Under the pieces are notes generated by a model. It did no database searches, was not told where the DNA came from, and worked only from the letters and a program-made list of their open reading frames with translations. The translations under genes and the position numbers were made by a program. A stretch of 64,000 nt of DNA, taken from positions 8,307,001 through 8,371,000 of the forward strand of contig NZ_CP108427.1 of NCBI RefSeq assembly GCF_035982055.1, in the 5' to 3' direction. This DNA comes from Streptomyces sp. NBC_01288. GTDB lineage: Bacteria; Actinomycetota; Actinomycetes; Streptomycetales; Streptomycetaceae. Of this stretch, positions 7,777 through 18,123 are shown one piece after another (position 1 is the first letter of the stretch; each line of letters opens with the position of its first letter).

Positions 7777-7947
7777 GGGGAGTTCGGCACCGCCGTTGTG
7801 CGCCGCTGTTGCTGAGCGCCGTTGCGGCGGAAATGAATGGCGGCCGTATGGGATGGGCTGCCGACGGACTACGAGGCGTAGCGCAGCCGGTGTTGTCGGA
7901 AGGGCGGCTCGGTCGGCGTGGCTACCGGAGTGGCGGAGCCGGTGTCG

Positions 7948-9042
<1,095 letters not shown>

Positions 9043-9230
9043 GGGGCCATGATCCGGCACACGGACGCCGTGTGCACCCGCTTTCCGCAGTGCGCCCCCG
9101 AGTGTCGGTTCCGTCCGGGGCATCCGATGTGTCCTGACTGTGTCCGCTGTGTATCCCCTCCGCCCTGTTACAAGGCTGTGCACGCGGAGACCTGCCCCAC
9201 CGCCCGGCACCGACGTTACTGTTGCCCTTG

Positions 9231-10646
9231 ATGGGACGTCATGGGTGGAATTCGGGGGCACTGCGGTGGCGGCTCACCGCGCTGCTCGGCGTCGGTGTGG
9301 CCGCACTGGCGCTGATCGTGACCCTGATCAACACGCTGCCCGGCGGCGGCAGCACCACGGGCACCTCACGCGACGGCGACAAGGTGCACGGCACCCCGGC
9401 GAGCCCGCCCGACGAGGACCGGCCCGAGGTCGGCTGGGGCTTCACCCACACCCAGTACAGCGCCGACGAGGGCAGCGACACCGCCACCGAGCGCGTCGAG
9501 GGGCTGCTGGCCAAGTCCCAACTCCCGCAGGACCAGGCCATCATGGGCTGGGGCGCCGACAACCCCGAGCCGGTGAAGGGGCGTTACGACTTCGGCGCCC
9601 TGGACCGCCGTGTCGACTTCATGCGCAAGTCGGGCGGCACCCCGGTCATCACGCTGTGCTGCTCCCCGGACTGGATGAAGGGCGGCAAGTCCGGTGTCGA
9701 CAACACCAATTGGAGCCAGGCCTCGTTGGAGACGGCGCCGAAGCCCGACCACTACGCGGACTACGCGGCGCTCGCCGCGACCGTCGCCAAGCGGTACCCG
9801 GACGTCACCCACTTCATCGTGTGGAACGAGTTCAAGGGCTTCTGGAACGACGCCAAACAGCGCTGGGACTACGAGGGTTACACCCGGCTCTACAACCTGG
9901 TCTACAAGGCGCTGAAGAAGGTCAACCCGAAGATCATGGTCGGCGGTCCCTATCTGGTGATGGACAGCGTGGACCCGCGCGACGCGAACGCCTCCAGTAC
10001 TTTCAAGGGCAGTTGGGGCGCGATGGACCAGCGGATCATCGACGCCTTCGACTACTGGAACAAGAACAAGGTCGGCGCGGACTTCGTGGTCGTCGACGGC
10101 TCCAGCTACACCAACGACGACGACCTGCTGCCGAACGAGTTCGGGGCCACCGACAAACTCACCGCCGTCAGCGAGTGGGTCCGTGAGCAGACGCACGACC
10201 TGCCGCTGTGGTGGGCCGAGTACTACGTCGAGCCCGCCGACGGCAACGACGACCGCAAGGGCTGGTCCGAGACCCACCGCGTCGCCGTCCAGGCCACCGG
10301 CATGATCGCCCTGGCCAAGGGCGGTACCACCTCCGGCTTCTACTGGAACCCGGAGGAGGAGAAGGGCACGGACTGCGCGGGCTGCCTGTGGACGCCGACC
10401 GACAGCTCCGACGGCGGGCGGCAACTCCCCATGTACGACCTGGTCTCCCGCTTCGACGCGGCCTTCGGGCCGGGCGCGAAGTACGAGACCGTGTCGGTCG
10501 CCGCCGACGACGTGCCCAACGTACGGGTCCTCGCCACCGACAAGACCATCCTGGTCGTGAACACCCTGGACCGGCAGATCAGCGCGGAGGTCGACGGCAA
10601 GCAGTTCGACATGGTGGCCTACGGGGTCAAGTGGCTGACCCGATAA
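9231..10646 (+). CDS. Membrane-anchored GH39-like glycoside hydrolase
   Basis: A 471-residue type II membrane protein. One helix near residues 16-33 anchors a clan GH-A (beta/alpha)8 domain outside the cell. The probable acid/base is the Glu of FIVWNEFKGFW and the nucleophile is the Glu of LPLWWAEYYVEP, as in GH39 xylosidase-like enzymes. It converges on the polysaccharide gene cluster and may trim or release that polymer, a role inferred from position only. The last codons form the left arm of a perfect terminator stem. Confidence 0.78.
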   Translation: MGRHGWNSGALRWRLTALLGVGVAALALIVTLINTLPGGGSTTGTSRDGDKVHGTPASPPDEDRPEVGWGFTHTQYSADEGSDTATERVEGLLAKSQLPQDQAIMGWGADNPEPVKGRYDFGALDRRVDFMRKSGGTPVITLCCSPDWMKGGKSGVDNTNWSQASLETAPKPDHYADYAALAATVAKRYPDVTHFIVWNEFKGFWNDAKQRWDYEGYTRLYNLVYKALKKVNPKIMVGGPYLVMDSVDPRDANASSTFKGSWGAMDQRIIDAFDYWNKNKVGADFVVVDGSSYTNDDDLLPNEFGATDKLTAVSEWVREQTHDLPLWWAEYYVEPADGNDDRKGWSETHRVAVQATGMIALAKGGTTSGFYWNPEEEKGTDCAGCLWTPTDSSDGGRQLPMYDLVSRFDAAFGPGAKYETVSVAADDVPNVRVLATDKTILVVNTLDRQISAEVDGKQFDMVAYGVKWLTR

Positions 10647-10663
10647 GCCACTTGACCCCGTAG
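10619..10663. terminator. Perfect 18-bp hairpin overlapping the hydrolase stop codon
   Basis: CTACGGGGTCAAGTGGCT (10619-10636) pairs perfectly with 10646-10663 across a 9-nt loop. The left arm encodes the last residues of the GH39-like gene, and its TAA lies at the loop/right-arm edge. It sits between convergent genes, so it should terminate both. Confidence 0.85.
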
Positions 10664-10689
10664 AGCCCCGGAACTCCGCTCCTTCACGG

Positions 10690-13600
10690 TCACTTCATCG
10701 TCAGGAACCGCTGCACCAGCGAGGCCAGCACCACCGCCAGCAGGGGCAGCGAGAACCAGAAACTGCTCTGCATCCACCGGAGTTGACGCACACTCGGCCG
10801 GACCGCGACCCGGACGACCTCTCGGGCCGTCAGCATCAGGATCAGGGCGAGGGCGGCGAGCGCGCCGACCACCGACCACGGCGTCCAGGTGATCTGCGGT
10901 CCGATCGGCCCGGGATCGGGCTTCGGGACCGCACCCGCCGGCTGCTCGCGCAGGGAGTACATGGTCACGTCGGCGTTGACGAGGACCTTCTTCAACTCCT
11001 GCCGGTTGTCCAGGTTCTGGATGAGCCGGGACTCCCAGGTCGCCGAGTAGCCCGCGTCCAGCTGGAGCGAGACGACCTGGCTCTTGTTGAGCATCAGATA
11101 CGAGTTCGGGCCCGCGTCCTTGAGCGCCTTGACCAGACCGGACACCAGCACCGGGTCCGAAGGGGCCAGCGTCGGGACGTAGTTGACCCGCTCCATGTCC
11201 TTCGCGCCCCACGGCATCGCCGGCGTCACGTCGTTGACCGTGTCGTCGCTCAGCCACAGCAGCCGTACCGTCGGCTTGTCGTGGGCGTACACGTAGTTCA
11301 TCGCCGCGACCTCGCCGGGCCGCACCCGCTCGAAGCCCTCGTTGCCCCAACGGGCCACCAGGAAGCCGCCCATGAGCAGCAGACCCGCGAGCAGCGCGGC
11401 CAGCGGGGCGAGGCTCACGCGGTCCTTCTCGCGTTCCTTGGCGGTGGCGCCGGTGCGCGGGAAGAGGGCGAGGCCCGCGAGCAGGGCCGCGCCCGGCACC
11501 GCGAACATGAAGACGCGCAGCGCCATCTCGCCGCCGTAGGACTGCATGCCGAAGCCCAGGAACGGGACGAAGGTGAGGACGAGGAGGGAGCGTTCGCGGT
11601 ATTTGTGGTCGCGGCGGCGCCACCAGCCCCAGCAGGCGAAGGCCATGACGCCGCCGGCCAGCAGGACGCGGGTGTAGAGGACCAGTTTGTGGGTCGAACT
11701 GCCGCCCTGGATACGGCCGGAGACGGACGTCGACACATTGCTGCCGACGCCGCCGACCCCGCCGAAGAGGTCGTTGAAGTGCCCGGACCAGTACGGCTCG
11801 GCCATGAAACCGAGCCAGACCGCGACCAGTACCCCGAACAGGATGGGCAGGCCGCGGAGTTCGGAGCGGCCGAGCAGGACGAGGACCGTGAGCACGCCCA
11901 GCATCACGAACGGCGTGAGCTGGTGGGCCGGGACGCTCGCCGCGAACAGACCGATCAACACCAGGAGCAGGACGGCCTGTTGGCGCCGGTCGGTGGGTTC
12001 GACCTCCGCCTCGCCGGGACGCATCCTCGTCCACAGGACGTGGGGTGCCCGGAACCAGACCAGGAGGATCGCGACGAAGGCCAGGTAGAGCAGGAAGGTG
12101 AAGCCCTGCGGGGAGAAGTAGTCCTGCCCGACCCAGCCGCTGAGCACGAAGATCCAGATGCCGGTCCACTTCGCCCGCCAGCTCGCCCGCAGCGAGCGCA
12201 CCAGCAGGAACATCGGTGCCAGATAGGCGAGTTGGATGGCCGTGGGCCACCAGCGGATCACCTCGGTCCAGTCGGTGATCCCGCATGCCTTGCCGATGAA
12301 CGCGGCCACCGCGAAGAAGCCCGGCCAGCTCCAGCGGGCGTCCAGGTCGGGTACGGCCGACCCGGTGCGGTCGATGTAGTCGATGAACCCGAGGTGCTGC
12401 CAGGCTGTCGGGAAACGCGGCTCGGTCTCGATCACCGCGGGCAGCGCGTGCAGGGAGATCACCGTCGCGAGCAGGGTGATCAGCAGGAGTGCCTTGTGTT
12501 CGCGGCCCAGCCACAGCAGCGCGGCGAACACCACGATCAGCAGCGCGGCGCCGACCAGCGTGGGCAGCGGCAGCACCGAGATCAGGCCCAGCCCGCCCAT
12601 GCGGTCCAGGTCGGACTCGCCCAGCCGTGCCGCGGGCACCCAGTACAGGAGCAGCGCGGCGACCAGCAGACAGCCGAGCACGACACCGGGGCGGGTGGGC
12701 ACCAGGCGCTCGCGCAGGGACAACGGGCGTGCGGGCGGCGGTACTTCGGACTCCTGTGCCTCCCGCTCCTTCTCCGCCGCGTCCTCCCGGGCCTGTTCCC
12801 GTACGAGCGATTCCTCCGGTACGACCACCCGGTCGGAGCCGCCCGCGGCCTCGAACGGCGCGTCCACCTCCGGCTCGGCGGACGGGCTCACCGAGGACTC
12901 CGAACCGGGTTCCCGCTCCTCCACGGGCAGTCCCACGATCTCGGACCGCTTGATGCCGAGCGCCCAGGTCGGCCGCTGCTCGCCGGACACGATGGGCGTG
13001 CCGGTGGGCGGGGTGCCGGGGCCCGGGCGTACGTCCGGCCGGCGTTCCAGGTGGTCGAAGTCGACGTGGATGCCGAGCGCGAGGGTGTCGGAGTCGAGCG
13101 CCCAGGCCGGGCCGCGACGGCGCGGTGCGGCGACCGGCACCTCGCGCGCGCCCAGGTCGGCGAGGTCGCCGTCCGGTGCCGCGTCCTCGGGCAACTCCGC
13201 GGCCGGTGCGGCCCGTAGCGTCTTGAAGAGTTTGGGCGCGGCGATCGCCACGATCACCGCGAGGCTGGAGATCTCGGCGACGCCCGCGCCGGTCAGGCCC
13301 ATGCGGGGGAGCAGCAGCAGCGTCAGACTGAGCACCAGGGCGCACAACAGGCCCTGTAGCCAGGCGAGTCCGGCGGTGCGGCTCTGCGCGCGCAGCACCG
13401 CGAAGTACGTCTCCATGAGGACCCGCAGCAGCGCGCCCACCGCGAACCAGCGCAGCAGCGGCGTCGCCGCGTCCGCGTAGCCCGCGCCGAACACGCCCAG
13501 GATGTACGGGGCGCCGATGAACAGCAGTCCGCAGATCGGCAGCATGATCCGGGCCATCCGCTTGAGCGCGGCCCGGGTGTTGGCGGCGATGCGCGCCGGG

Positions 13601-14544
13601 TCGTGGGAGCCCTCGACGGTCAGCGAGGCGCCCATGTTGATGGCGAGCAGGTTGATCGTGCCGCCTATCGTCGTGGTGATGTAGAAGTACGCGTTGTCCT
13701 CGGAGCTGACCTGCGAGGCGATGATCACCGGCACCAGATAGACCACGGCGAGTGAGAACAGCGAGCCGGTGTAGTCCCCGGCGAGGAACCTGCCGATCTC
13801 CCGCAGCGTCGGCGGCCTCGCGTGCTCCGCGGTCGCCTTGATGTGCCGGGGCACCAACCGCCGGAACACCAGCCAGCCGAGCGGCACCACGGAGAACGCG
13901 ATCGCGGCGACCCAGGACACGAAGACACCGCTCGCGGCGAACACCGACGCCAGCCCGACGAGCAGCGCCAACTTCACCGCCGAGAACACGGTGTTGCCCA
14001 CCGGCACCCAGGGCGCGCTGCGCAGCCCGGTCAGTACCCCGTCCTGGAGCGTGAGCAGGTTCCAGGCGATGACCGCGACGACGAAGCCGAGCGCGGGGAT
14101 CGGCCCGTGCAGGAAGCGGTACGAGGGTCCCCAGTCGTTCAGCGTCAGCAGGAAGATCCCGGCCCCGAACGCGACGACGATCGAACTGCCCGCGTACGTA
14201 CGGAAGATGAGGCGCCCGGTGGCACGTCCGGCGACCGGGATGAAGCGGGCCAGGGCGCCGGTCAGCGTGACCGCCGTGAGCCCGGCCAGCAGCTTCATCG
14301 CGGCGATGGCCGCCGAACCCTGGCCGACCGCGGTGGGCGAGTAGTAGTGGGCGGCGATCAGCCAGTAGCCCAGCCCCAGCACCGCGGAGATCCCGGTGTT
14401 GAGCATCAGGGCGTAGGCGTTGCGGAACAGCGGGCTGCCGCCGGGGGACTTGTTCCTTCCCGGCAGGCGCAGTCGGCGCCCCGTCTGCTGGGGCGCCTCG
14501 GTCTCGGGCACCGCGTCCTGGGTGGTGGTCGTCGTGTCAGACAC
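10690..14544 (-). CDS. Giant membrane protein: Wzx-like flippase fused to a second polytopic membrane domain
   Basis: A 1284-residue protein. About residues 45-440 form a polysaccharide/O-antigen flippase domain of the MOP (PST) superfamily with around 12 helices, beginning NAYALMLNTGISAVLGLGYW. A 180-residue disordered, acidic linker follows. Residues 640-1280 form another polytopic region with a long extracytoplasmic segment before the last helix, resembling GT-C glycosyltransferases or Wzy-type polymerases but without a motif I can name. The GTG at 14544 overlaps the deacetylase stop by 8 bp. Export and polymerisation in one polypeptide is an attractive inference; the second half needs a profile search. 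Confidence 0.75.
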   Translation of the reverse strand: MSDTTTTTQDAVPETEAPQQTGRRLRLPGRNKSPGGSPLFRNAYALMLNTGISAVLGLGYWLIAAHYYSPTAVGQGSAAIAAMKLLAGLTAVTLTGALARFIPVAGRATGRLIFRTYAGSSIVVAFGAGIFLLTLNDWGPSYRFLHGPIPALGFVVAVIAWNLLTLQDGVLTGLRSAPWVPVGNTVFSAVKLALLVGLASVFAASGVFVSWVAAIAFSVVPLGWLVFRRLVPRHIKATAEHARPPTLREIGRFLAGDYTGSLFSLAVVYLVPVIIASQVSSEDNAYFYITTTIGGTINLLAINMGASLTVEGSHDPARIAANTRAALKRMARIMLPICGLLFIGAPYILGVFGAGYADAATPLLRWFAVGALLRVLMETYFAVLRAQSRTAGLAWLQGLLCALVLSLTLLLLPRMGLTGAGVAEISSLAVIVAIAAPKLFKTLRAAPAAELPEDAAPDGDLADLGAREVPVAAPRRRGPAWALDSDTLALGIHVDFDHLERRPDVRPGPGTPPTGTPIVSGEQRPTWALGIKRSEIVGLPVEEREPGSESSVSPSAEPEVDAPFEAAGGSDRVVVPEESLVREQAREDAAEKEREAQESEVPPPARPLSLRERLVPTRPGVVLGCLLVAALLLYWVPAARLGESDLDRMGGLGLISVLPLPTLVGAALLIVVFAALLWLGREHKALLLITLLATVISLHALPAVIETEPRFPTAWQHLGFIDYIDRTGSAVPDLDARWSWPGFFAVAAFIGKACGITDWTEVIRWWPTAIQLAYLAPMFLLVRSLRASWRAKWTGIWIFVLSGWVGQDYFSPQGFTFLLYLAFVAILLVWFRAPHVLWTRMRPGEAEVEPTDRRQQAVLLLVLIGLFAASVPAHQLTPFVMLGVLTVLVLLGRSELRGLPILFGVLVAVWLGFMAEPYWSGHFNDLFGGVGGVGSNVSTSVSGRIQGGSSTHKLVLYTRVLLAGGVMAFACWGWWRRRDHKYRERSLLVLTFVPFLGFGMQSYGGEMALRVFMFAVPGAALLAGLALFPRTGATAKEREKDRVSLAPLAALLAGLLLMGGFLVARWGNEGFERVRPGEVAAMNYVYAHDKPTVRLLWLSDDTVNDVTPAMPWGAKDMERVNYVPTLAPSDPVLVSGLVKALKDAGPNSYLMLNKSQVVSLQLDAGYSATWESRLIQNLDNRQELKKVLVNADVTMYSLREQPAGAVPKPDPGPIGPQITWTPWSVVGALAALALILMLTAREVVRVAVRPSVRQLRWMQSSFWFSLPLLAVVLASLVQRFLTMK

Positions 14545-15337
14545 GGGAACGGCTGGCCTTCCGGCGGACCTGTCGAACTCTGCGGACCATGGCGTAGCCC
14601 TGGGTGAGGGCACGGTCCCTGGCGAAGTTGCGGGCGATCGCACGGCCCTCGACGAGCCGCTCGAACTCCTCGACTCCCGTACTGCGGCGCACAGTTACCC
14701 GCCGCAGCGCGTACGGTCCCTGGCGGCGCCGGGCGAGGTCGTTGCCGACGGCGAGCGCCTGCGCGAACCCGGTATCCCGCACCGCCTGGCGCACCCGGCG
14801 GCTGGAGTAGCCGTAGGGATACGCGAACGAGACGGGTACGGACCCGAGTTCGTCGGCGACGATCTCCTTGCAGCGGACCAGTTCCGTGCGCAGGGTGTCG
14901 TCGTCGAGCTGGTCGAGCTGCGGGTGGGTGTGGCTGTGACCGCCGATCTCGACGTCCGCGCCCGCGAGTTCGCGCACCTGGTCCCAGTCGAGCATGGTGT
15001 CCAGGCCGCCCCCGGTGTCGTGGGCGCCCCGGATCCAGCCGGTGGAGACGAACAGGGTCGACGCGAAGCCGTGTTGGGCCAGCGCGGGCAGCGCGTGCCG
15101 GTGCACACCCTCGTATCCGTCGTCGAAGGTGATCAGGACCGGACGCTCGGGCAGCGGTTTGCCGGAGCGCCAACTCGCCGCGAGATCAGCGGTGTTGATG
15201 GGCGTGAAGCGCAGATCGCCGAGGAGCGCCAACTGCTCGGCGAACGCCTCCGGCGCGACGGAGAGGGCGCGGGTGGCGTCGTTCGGGGCGGTGGCGACCG
15301 AGTGGTACATCAGGATCGGCACCGGTGCGTCACTCAT
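14537..15337 (-). CDS. Polysaccharide deacetylase (NodB homology, CE4)
   Basis: A 266-residue deacetylase that removes acetyl groups from an amino-sugar polymer. Motif 1 is TFDDGYEG (about 90-97, catalytic base and metal Asp), motif 2 is GGHSHTHPQL (two metal His, about 152-161), and motif 3 is FAYPYGYSS. There is no signal peptide, so it may act at the inner membrane face or on lipid-linked precursors. Its ATG overlaps a possible upstream stop (ATGA, 15334-15337), and its stop overlaps the next start by 8 bp, which shows tight operon coupling. The 18-bp repeat array lies immediately upstream. Confidence 0.87.
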   Translation of the reverse strand: MSDAPVPILMYHSVATAPNDATRALSVAPEAFAEQLALLGDLRFTPINTADLAASWRSGKPLPERPVLITFDDGYEGVHRHALPALAQHGFASTLFVSTGWIRGAHDTGGGLDTMLDWDQVRELAGADVEIGGHSHTHPQLDQLDDDTLRTELVRCKEIVADELGSVPVSFAYPYGYSSRRVRQAVRDTGFAQALAVGNDLARRRQGPYALRRVTVRRSTGVEEFERLVEGRAIARNFARDRALTQGYAMVRRVRQVRRKASRSRV

Positions 15338-15859
15338 GGCTGCCCCCCGCGCTCGTCGCCGCCACCGCGTTCGGGTGCGTCCCCGTGCCCGGGTGCGTCC
15401 CCGCGTCGGGGTACCTCCCCGCGTCGGGGTACCTCCCTGAGTTCGGGTGTGTCCTCGCGTCCGTGTCCGCTCTCGCGTTCGGCTGCGTTCCCATGCCCGG
15501 GTGTCTCCCCGTGTCGGGGTGCCTCCCTGTGCCCGGGTGCGTGCCCGCGCCTGTGTCCGCTCCCGCGTTCGGGTGCGGCCCCGTGCTCATGTCCGACCCC
15601 GTGCTCATTACTGCCGCCGCGCCCGGGTGCGTCCGCGCGTCCGTGTCCGCTCCCGCGTTCCGGTTCGTCCCCATGACCGGGTGCCTCCCCGTGTCCGGGT
15701 GCCTTCCTGAGTTCGGGTGCCTCCCCGCGCCCGTGTCCGCTCCCGCGCCCGGGTGCGTCCCCATGCCCGGGTGCCTCCCCGCGTCCAGGTGTCTCCCCGC
15801 GCCCGTGTGCGTCCCCGTTCTCATGTCCGCCCCCCGCGCTCATTACCGCCTCCACGCCC
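15336..15859. repeat. 18-bp minisatellite: 26 units flanked by two 19-bp variants
   Basis: Twenty-six consecutive 18-bp units occupy 15355-15822 with unbroken phase, typified by GGGTGCGTCCCCGTGCCC and GTGTCCGCTCCCGCGTTC. A 19-bp variant with C6 instead of C5 closes each end (15336-15354 and 15823-15841). Each 19-bp unit carries an ATGA stop/start overlap on the minus strand. The array has no stop codon in several frames. It separates the end of the second glycosyltransferase from the start of the deacetylase and may be a variable C-terminal tail of the former. It is not a CRISPR array because there are no spacers. Confidence 0.9.
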
Positions 15860-16882
15860 ACGCCCGCGCCCGCGCCCGCCCCCGCGCTCGCGTGCGTCCC
15901 CCTGGATCTCGACCACCGCGTAAGTGACCCCGCCGCGTCGGGCCCGGACGCTTCCGACGACGTACCCGGCCGCCGCCGTGAACACCCCGGCGATGATCGC
16001 GCCCGCTCGGCCCGCGCCGCCCGGGCGGGCGAGTGCGGTGTCGCGCAGGCCGCGTGCCACTCCGGCCGGCAGGACCCGGGTCGTGTACCGGCGCTCCGAC
16101 TCAAGTCCCTTGTCGGCGCCGACACTTCGGGCCACCAGGGCCTTGGAGAGACCCTCGGCGTACGTGCGCGTGCGGAAGTATCCGAAGTGCTCGCGGACTG
16201 CGGGGACCCGGTGGTGGATCACCGCCCGGTCGTCGATCAGCAGCACCGCGTCCGGCCTGGCCCGGGTGAGCCGGATGCAGAGTTCCGTCTCCTCGCCGCC
16301 CAGCGGACGCTTGTCGCCGTCGCGCCCGATGCCGGTCGCGAAGCCGCCGGCCGCGTCGAACGCCGTACGCCGGAACGAGGCGTTGCCGCCCAGCACGTTG
16401 CGCACCCGGACCCGGCCCGGCGGCAGGCCCTTGTACGTGCAGCCCACCACCCAGTCGAACTCCTCGGGGAACCAGGCCGGCCTGCGCCCCGACGCCCAGA
16501 TCGGCATCGTGCGGCCGCCGACGGCCATCACCTTCGGGTCGGCGTACGCCTCGGCGAAGTACCGCAGCCATTCCCGCTCGGCCACGGCGTCGTCGTCGAG
16601 GAAGGCGATGACCTCGCCGCGCGAGGCGGCGATGCCGGTGTTGCGGCCCGCGGACAGACCGCGCGGACCCGCGTTCGCCAGCACGCGGACCTCACCGGTT
16701 TCCCCAACGTCCTTGTACTCCCTGGTGAGTCGGTCCAGGAGAGCGGGGTTGTGGTCGACGACCAGCAACGTCTCCAGCGCGGGCCGTGACTGCGCCCGCA
16801 CCGAGGAGACCGCCGCGAGAATGTCCTCCCAGCGGTCCTCGGTGTAGACGCAGATCACGACGGAGATGTCGTGACTGCTCAA
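15821..16882 (-). CDS. Family 2 glycosyltransferase, C-terminus abutting a repeat array
   Basis: A 353-residue GT-A glycosyltransferase: DISVVICVYTEDRW at the N-terminus, DDD metal motif (AFLDDDAVAE, about 95), and the acceptor region GGEETELCIRL. A C-terminal hydrophobic segment (AGAIIAGVFTAAAGYVVGSV) suggests membrane association. The TTG start at 16882 overlaps the upstream stop (TTGA). The tail is low-complexity RGRGRGRGGG and stops at 15821. Removing one G from the G6 run at 15830-15835 would extend the protein through the repeat array to 515 residues, ending at an ATGA overlap with the deacetylase. The length is therefore uncertain. Confidence 0.8.
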   Translation of the reverse strand: MSSHDISVVICVYTEDRWEDILAAVSSVRAQSRPALETLLVVDHNPALLDRLTREYKDVGETGEVRVLANAGPRGLSAGRNTGIAASRGEVIAFLDDDAVAEREWLRYFAEAYADPKVMAVGGRTMPIWASGRRPAWFPEEFDWVVGCTYKGLPPGRVRVRNVLGGNASFRRTAFDAAGGFATGIGRDGDKRPLGGEETELCIRLTRARPDAVLLIDDRAVIHHRVPAVREHFGYFRTRTYAEGLSKALVARSVGADKGLESERRYTTRVLPAGVARGLRDTALARPGGAGRAGAIIAGVFTAAAGYVVGSVRARRGGVTYAVVEIQGDARERGGGRGRGRGRGGGNERGGRT

Positions 16883-17754
16883 GACACCTCTCCCCGGACC
16901 GAGTTGAGCTGCGGGTCGAGCTGCTGGTCGAGCTGAGGATCGCGTTGCGGGTCCAGCGTGTCGATCATCGTGGAGTGCGAACGGCGGCGCAGCGCACGCC
17001 GGTTGGAGCGCTCCTTGAGGATCACCTTGAGCACCCGGATCCCATCCCGCACGGCGCGCAGATTGCTCGTGCCGTGGATACGGAGGTACTCGTGACTGGG
17101 GATCTCCTGCACCTTGAGACCGGCCTTGACCACCCGGATGTTGATGAGCGTCTCGATCTCGAAGCCGGTGCAGTCGAGGTCGATCTTGTCGAGGCAGTGC
17201 CGCCAGAACGCGTTGTACCCGTAACAGAGATCGGTGTAGCGGGCGCCGAACTTGCGGTTGACGATCGTGCACAGCGCCCAGTTGCCGAGCTTGCGGATGA
17301 ACGTCATGTCGTCCGTGCCGCCGCCGTTGGCGAAGCGTGAGCCCTTGGCGAAGTCCGCGCCCGAGACGAGAGCGGAGACATAGCTGACGATCTCGTGACC
17401 GTCGGCCGAGCCGTCCGCGTCGACCATCACGATGATGTCGCCGCTGCACGCCTCGAACCCGGTGATCAGGGCATCCCCCTTGCCCTTGCCCTGCTGTTCG
17501 ACGACCTTGACCCCGGGCCACAGCTCGCGGGCCACCTCGACGGTGTTGTCGGTGGAATTGCCGTCCACAAGAACCACTTCGTGTATCCACGCCGGAAGTG
17601 TCTTGAAGACGTAGGGAAGATTCTCCGCCTCATTCATGGCGGGAATCACCACACTCACCGGCGGTGTGATCGCCAGGTGAGAGGAGATCGGCCGGTATGT
17701 GGCCGACATTAACGGATCTTGGCCCGATGTCGCTGGGCGCAGAACAGAACTCAC
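16879..17754 (-). CDS. Family 2 glycosyltransferase, polyprenyl-phosphate (DPM1-like) type
   Basis: A 291-residue GT2 of the dolichol-phosphate-mannose synthase group that transfers a sugar to a lipid carrier at the inner membrane face. Motifs: VSVVIPAMNEAENL (about 33-46), VLVDGNSTDNT, and DADGSADG for the metal. A CYGYNAFWR segment in the acceptor area follows. There are no C-terminal membrane helices, only a Gln/Asp/Leu-rich repeat tail (DPQLDQQLDPQL). It is the first gene of the tightly overlapping polysaccharide operon; the next gene begins inside its stop codon. Confidence 0.86.
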   Translation of the reverse strand: MSSVLRPATSGQDPLMSATYRPISSHLAITPPVSVVIPAMNEAENLPYVFKTLPAWIHEVVLVDGNSTDNTVEVARELWPGVKVVEQQGKGKGDALITGFEACSGDIIVMVDADGSADGHEIVSYVSALVSGADFAKGSRFANGGGTDDMTFIRKLGNWALCTIVNRKFGARYTDLCYGYNAFWRHCLDKIDLDCTGFEIETLINIRVVKAGLKVQEIPSHEYLRIHGTSNLRAVRDGIRVLKVILKERSNRRALRRRSHSTMIDTLDPQRDPQLDQQLDPQLNSVRGEVS

Positions 17755-18123
17755 GAGTCTGGTCCCTCTCGTCCGGCGGACCGCCCGCCCCTGGGCGGCC
17801 CGGCTTCGTGCTCCGGTTCGAAAGGGGGGTTCTCACGGGCGCCACGGAGAATACGGATCTCCGTGCACGCATGGTGAGCTGGCAAAACTGGTCGACCCCC
17901 GGAAAACATGAAAGCCGGCCGCGCGGACGACTCGGTCACAAAAGCGGTCACCGAGCACGGCACCCCCCTACCGCGCCCCGCCCCGGATTCATCGCGGTCC
18001 TTGAGCCCTCCCCTAGAGCCGCTCGATGATGGTCCAGTGCGGGTGAGATGTACGACGGTATTGATGATTGAACCTGTATGGCAAGACCTGGAAGGAGGTC
18101 TCACGTTTTTGTTGGTTTGACCG
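17755..18123. other. 369-bp intergenic region, promoter area of the polysaccharide operon
   Basis: No convincing gene on either strand. It must hold the promoter of the minus-strand glycosyltransferase operon. A dyad with CTCGGT and ACCGAG ends flanks two GGTCAC copies at about 17931-17955, a possible regulator site. The local A/T content is somewhat higher than in neighbouring genes, as expected for a promoter region. Confidence 0.5.

Noticed and set aside
9043..9261. 73-residue N-terminal extension of the AAA ATPase
   Set aside because: The extension has no domain character and runs past the start of the divergent hydrolase. The ATG at 9042 begins the family-like sequence.
10783..13218. 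Very long plus-strand open frame (811 codons) opposite the giant membrane protein
   Set aside because: It lies antisense to a real gene. Its product is a Arg/Gln/His-rich string without domains, as expected from the mirror frame of a high-GC gene.
15336..15859. CRISPR array
   Set aside because: The repeats are tandem without unique spacers and there are no cas genes.
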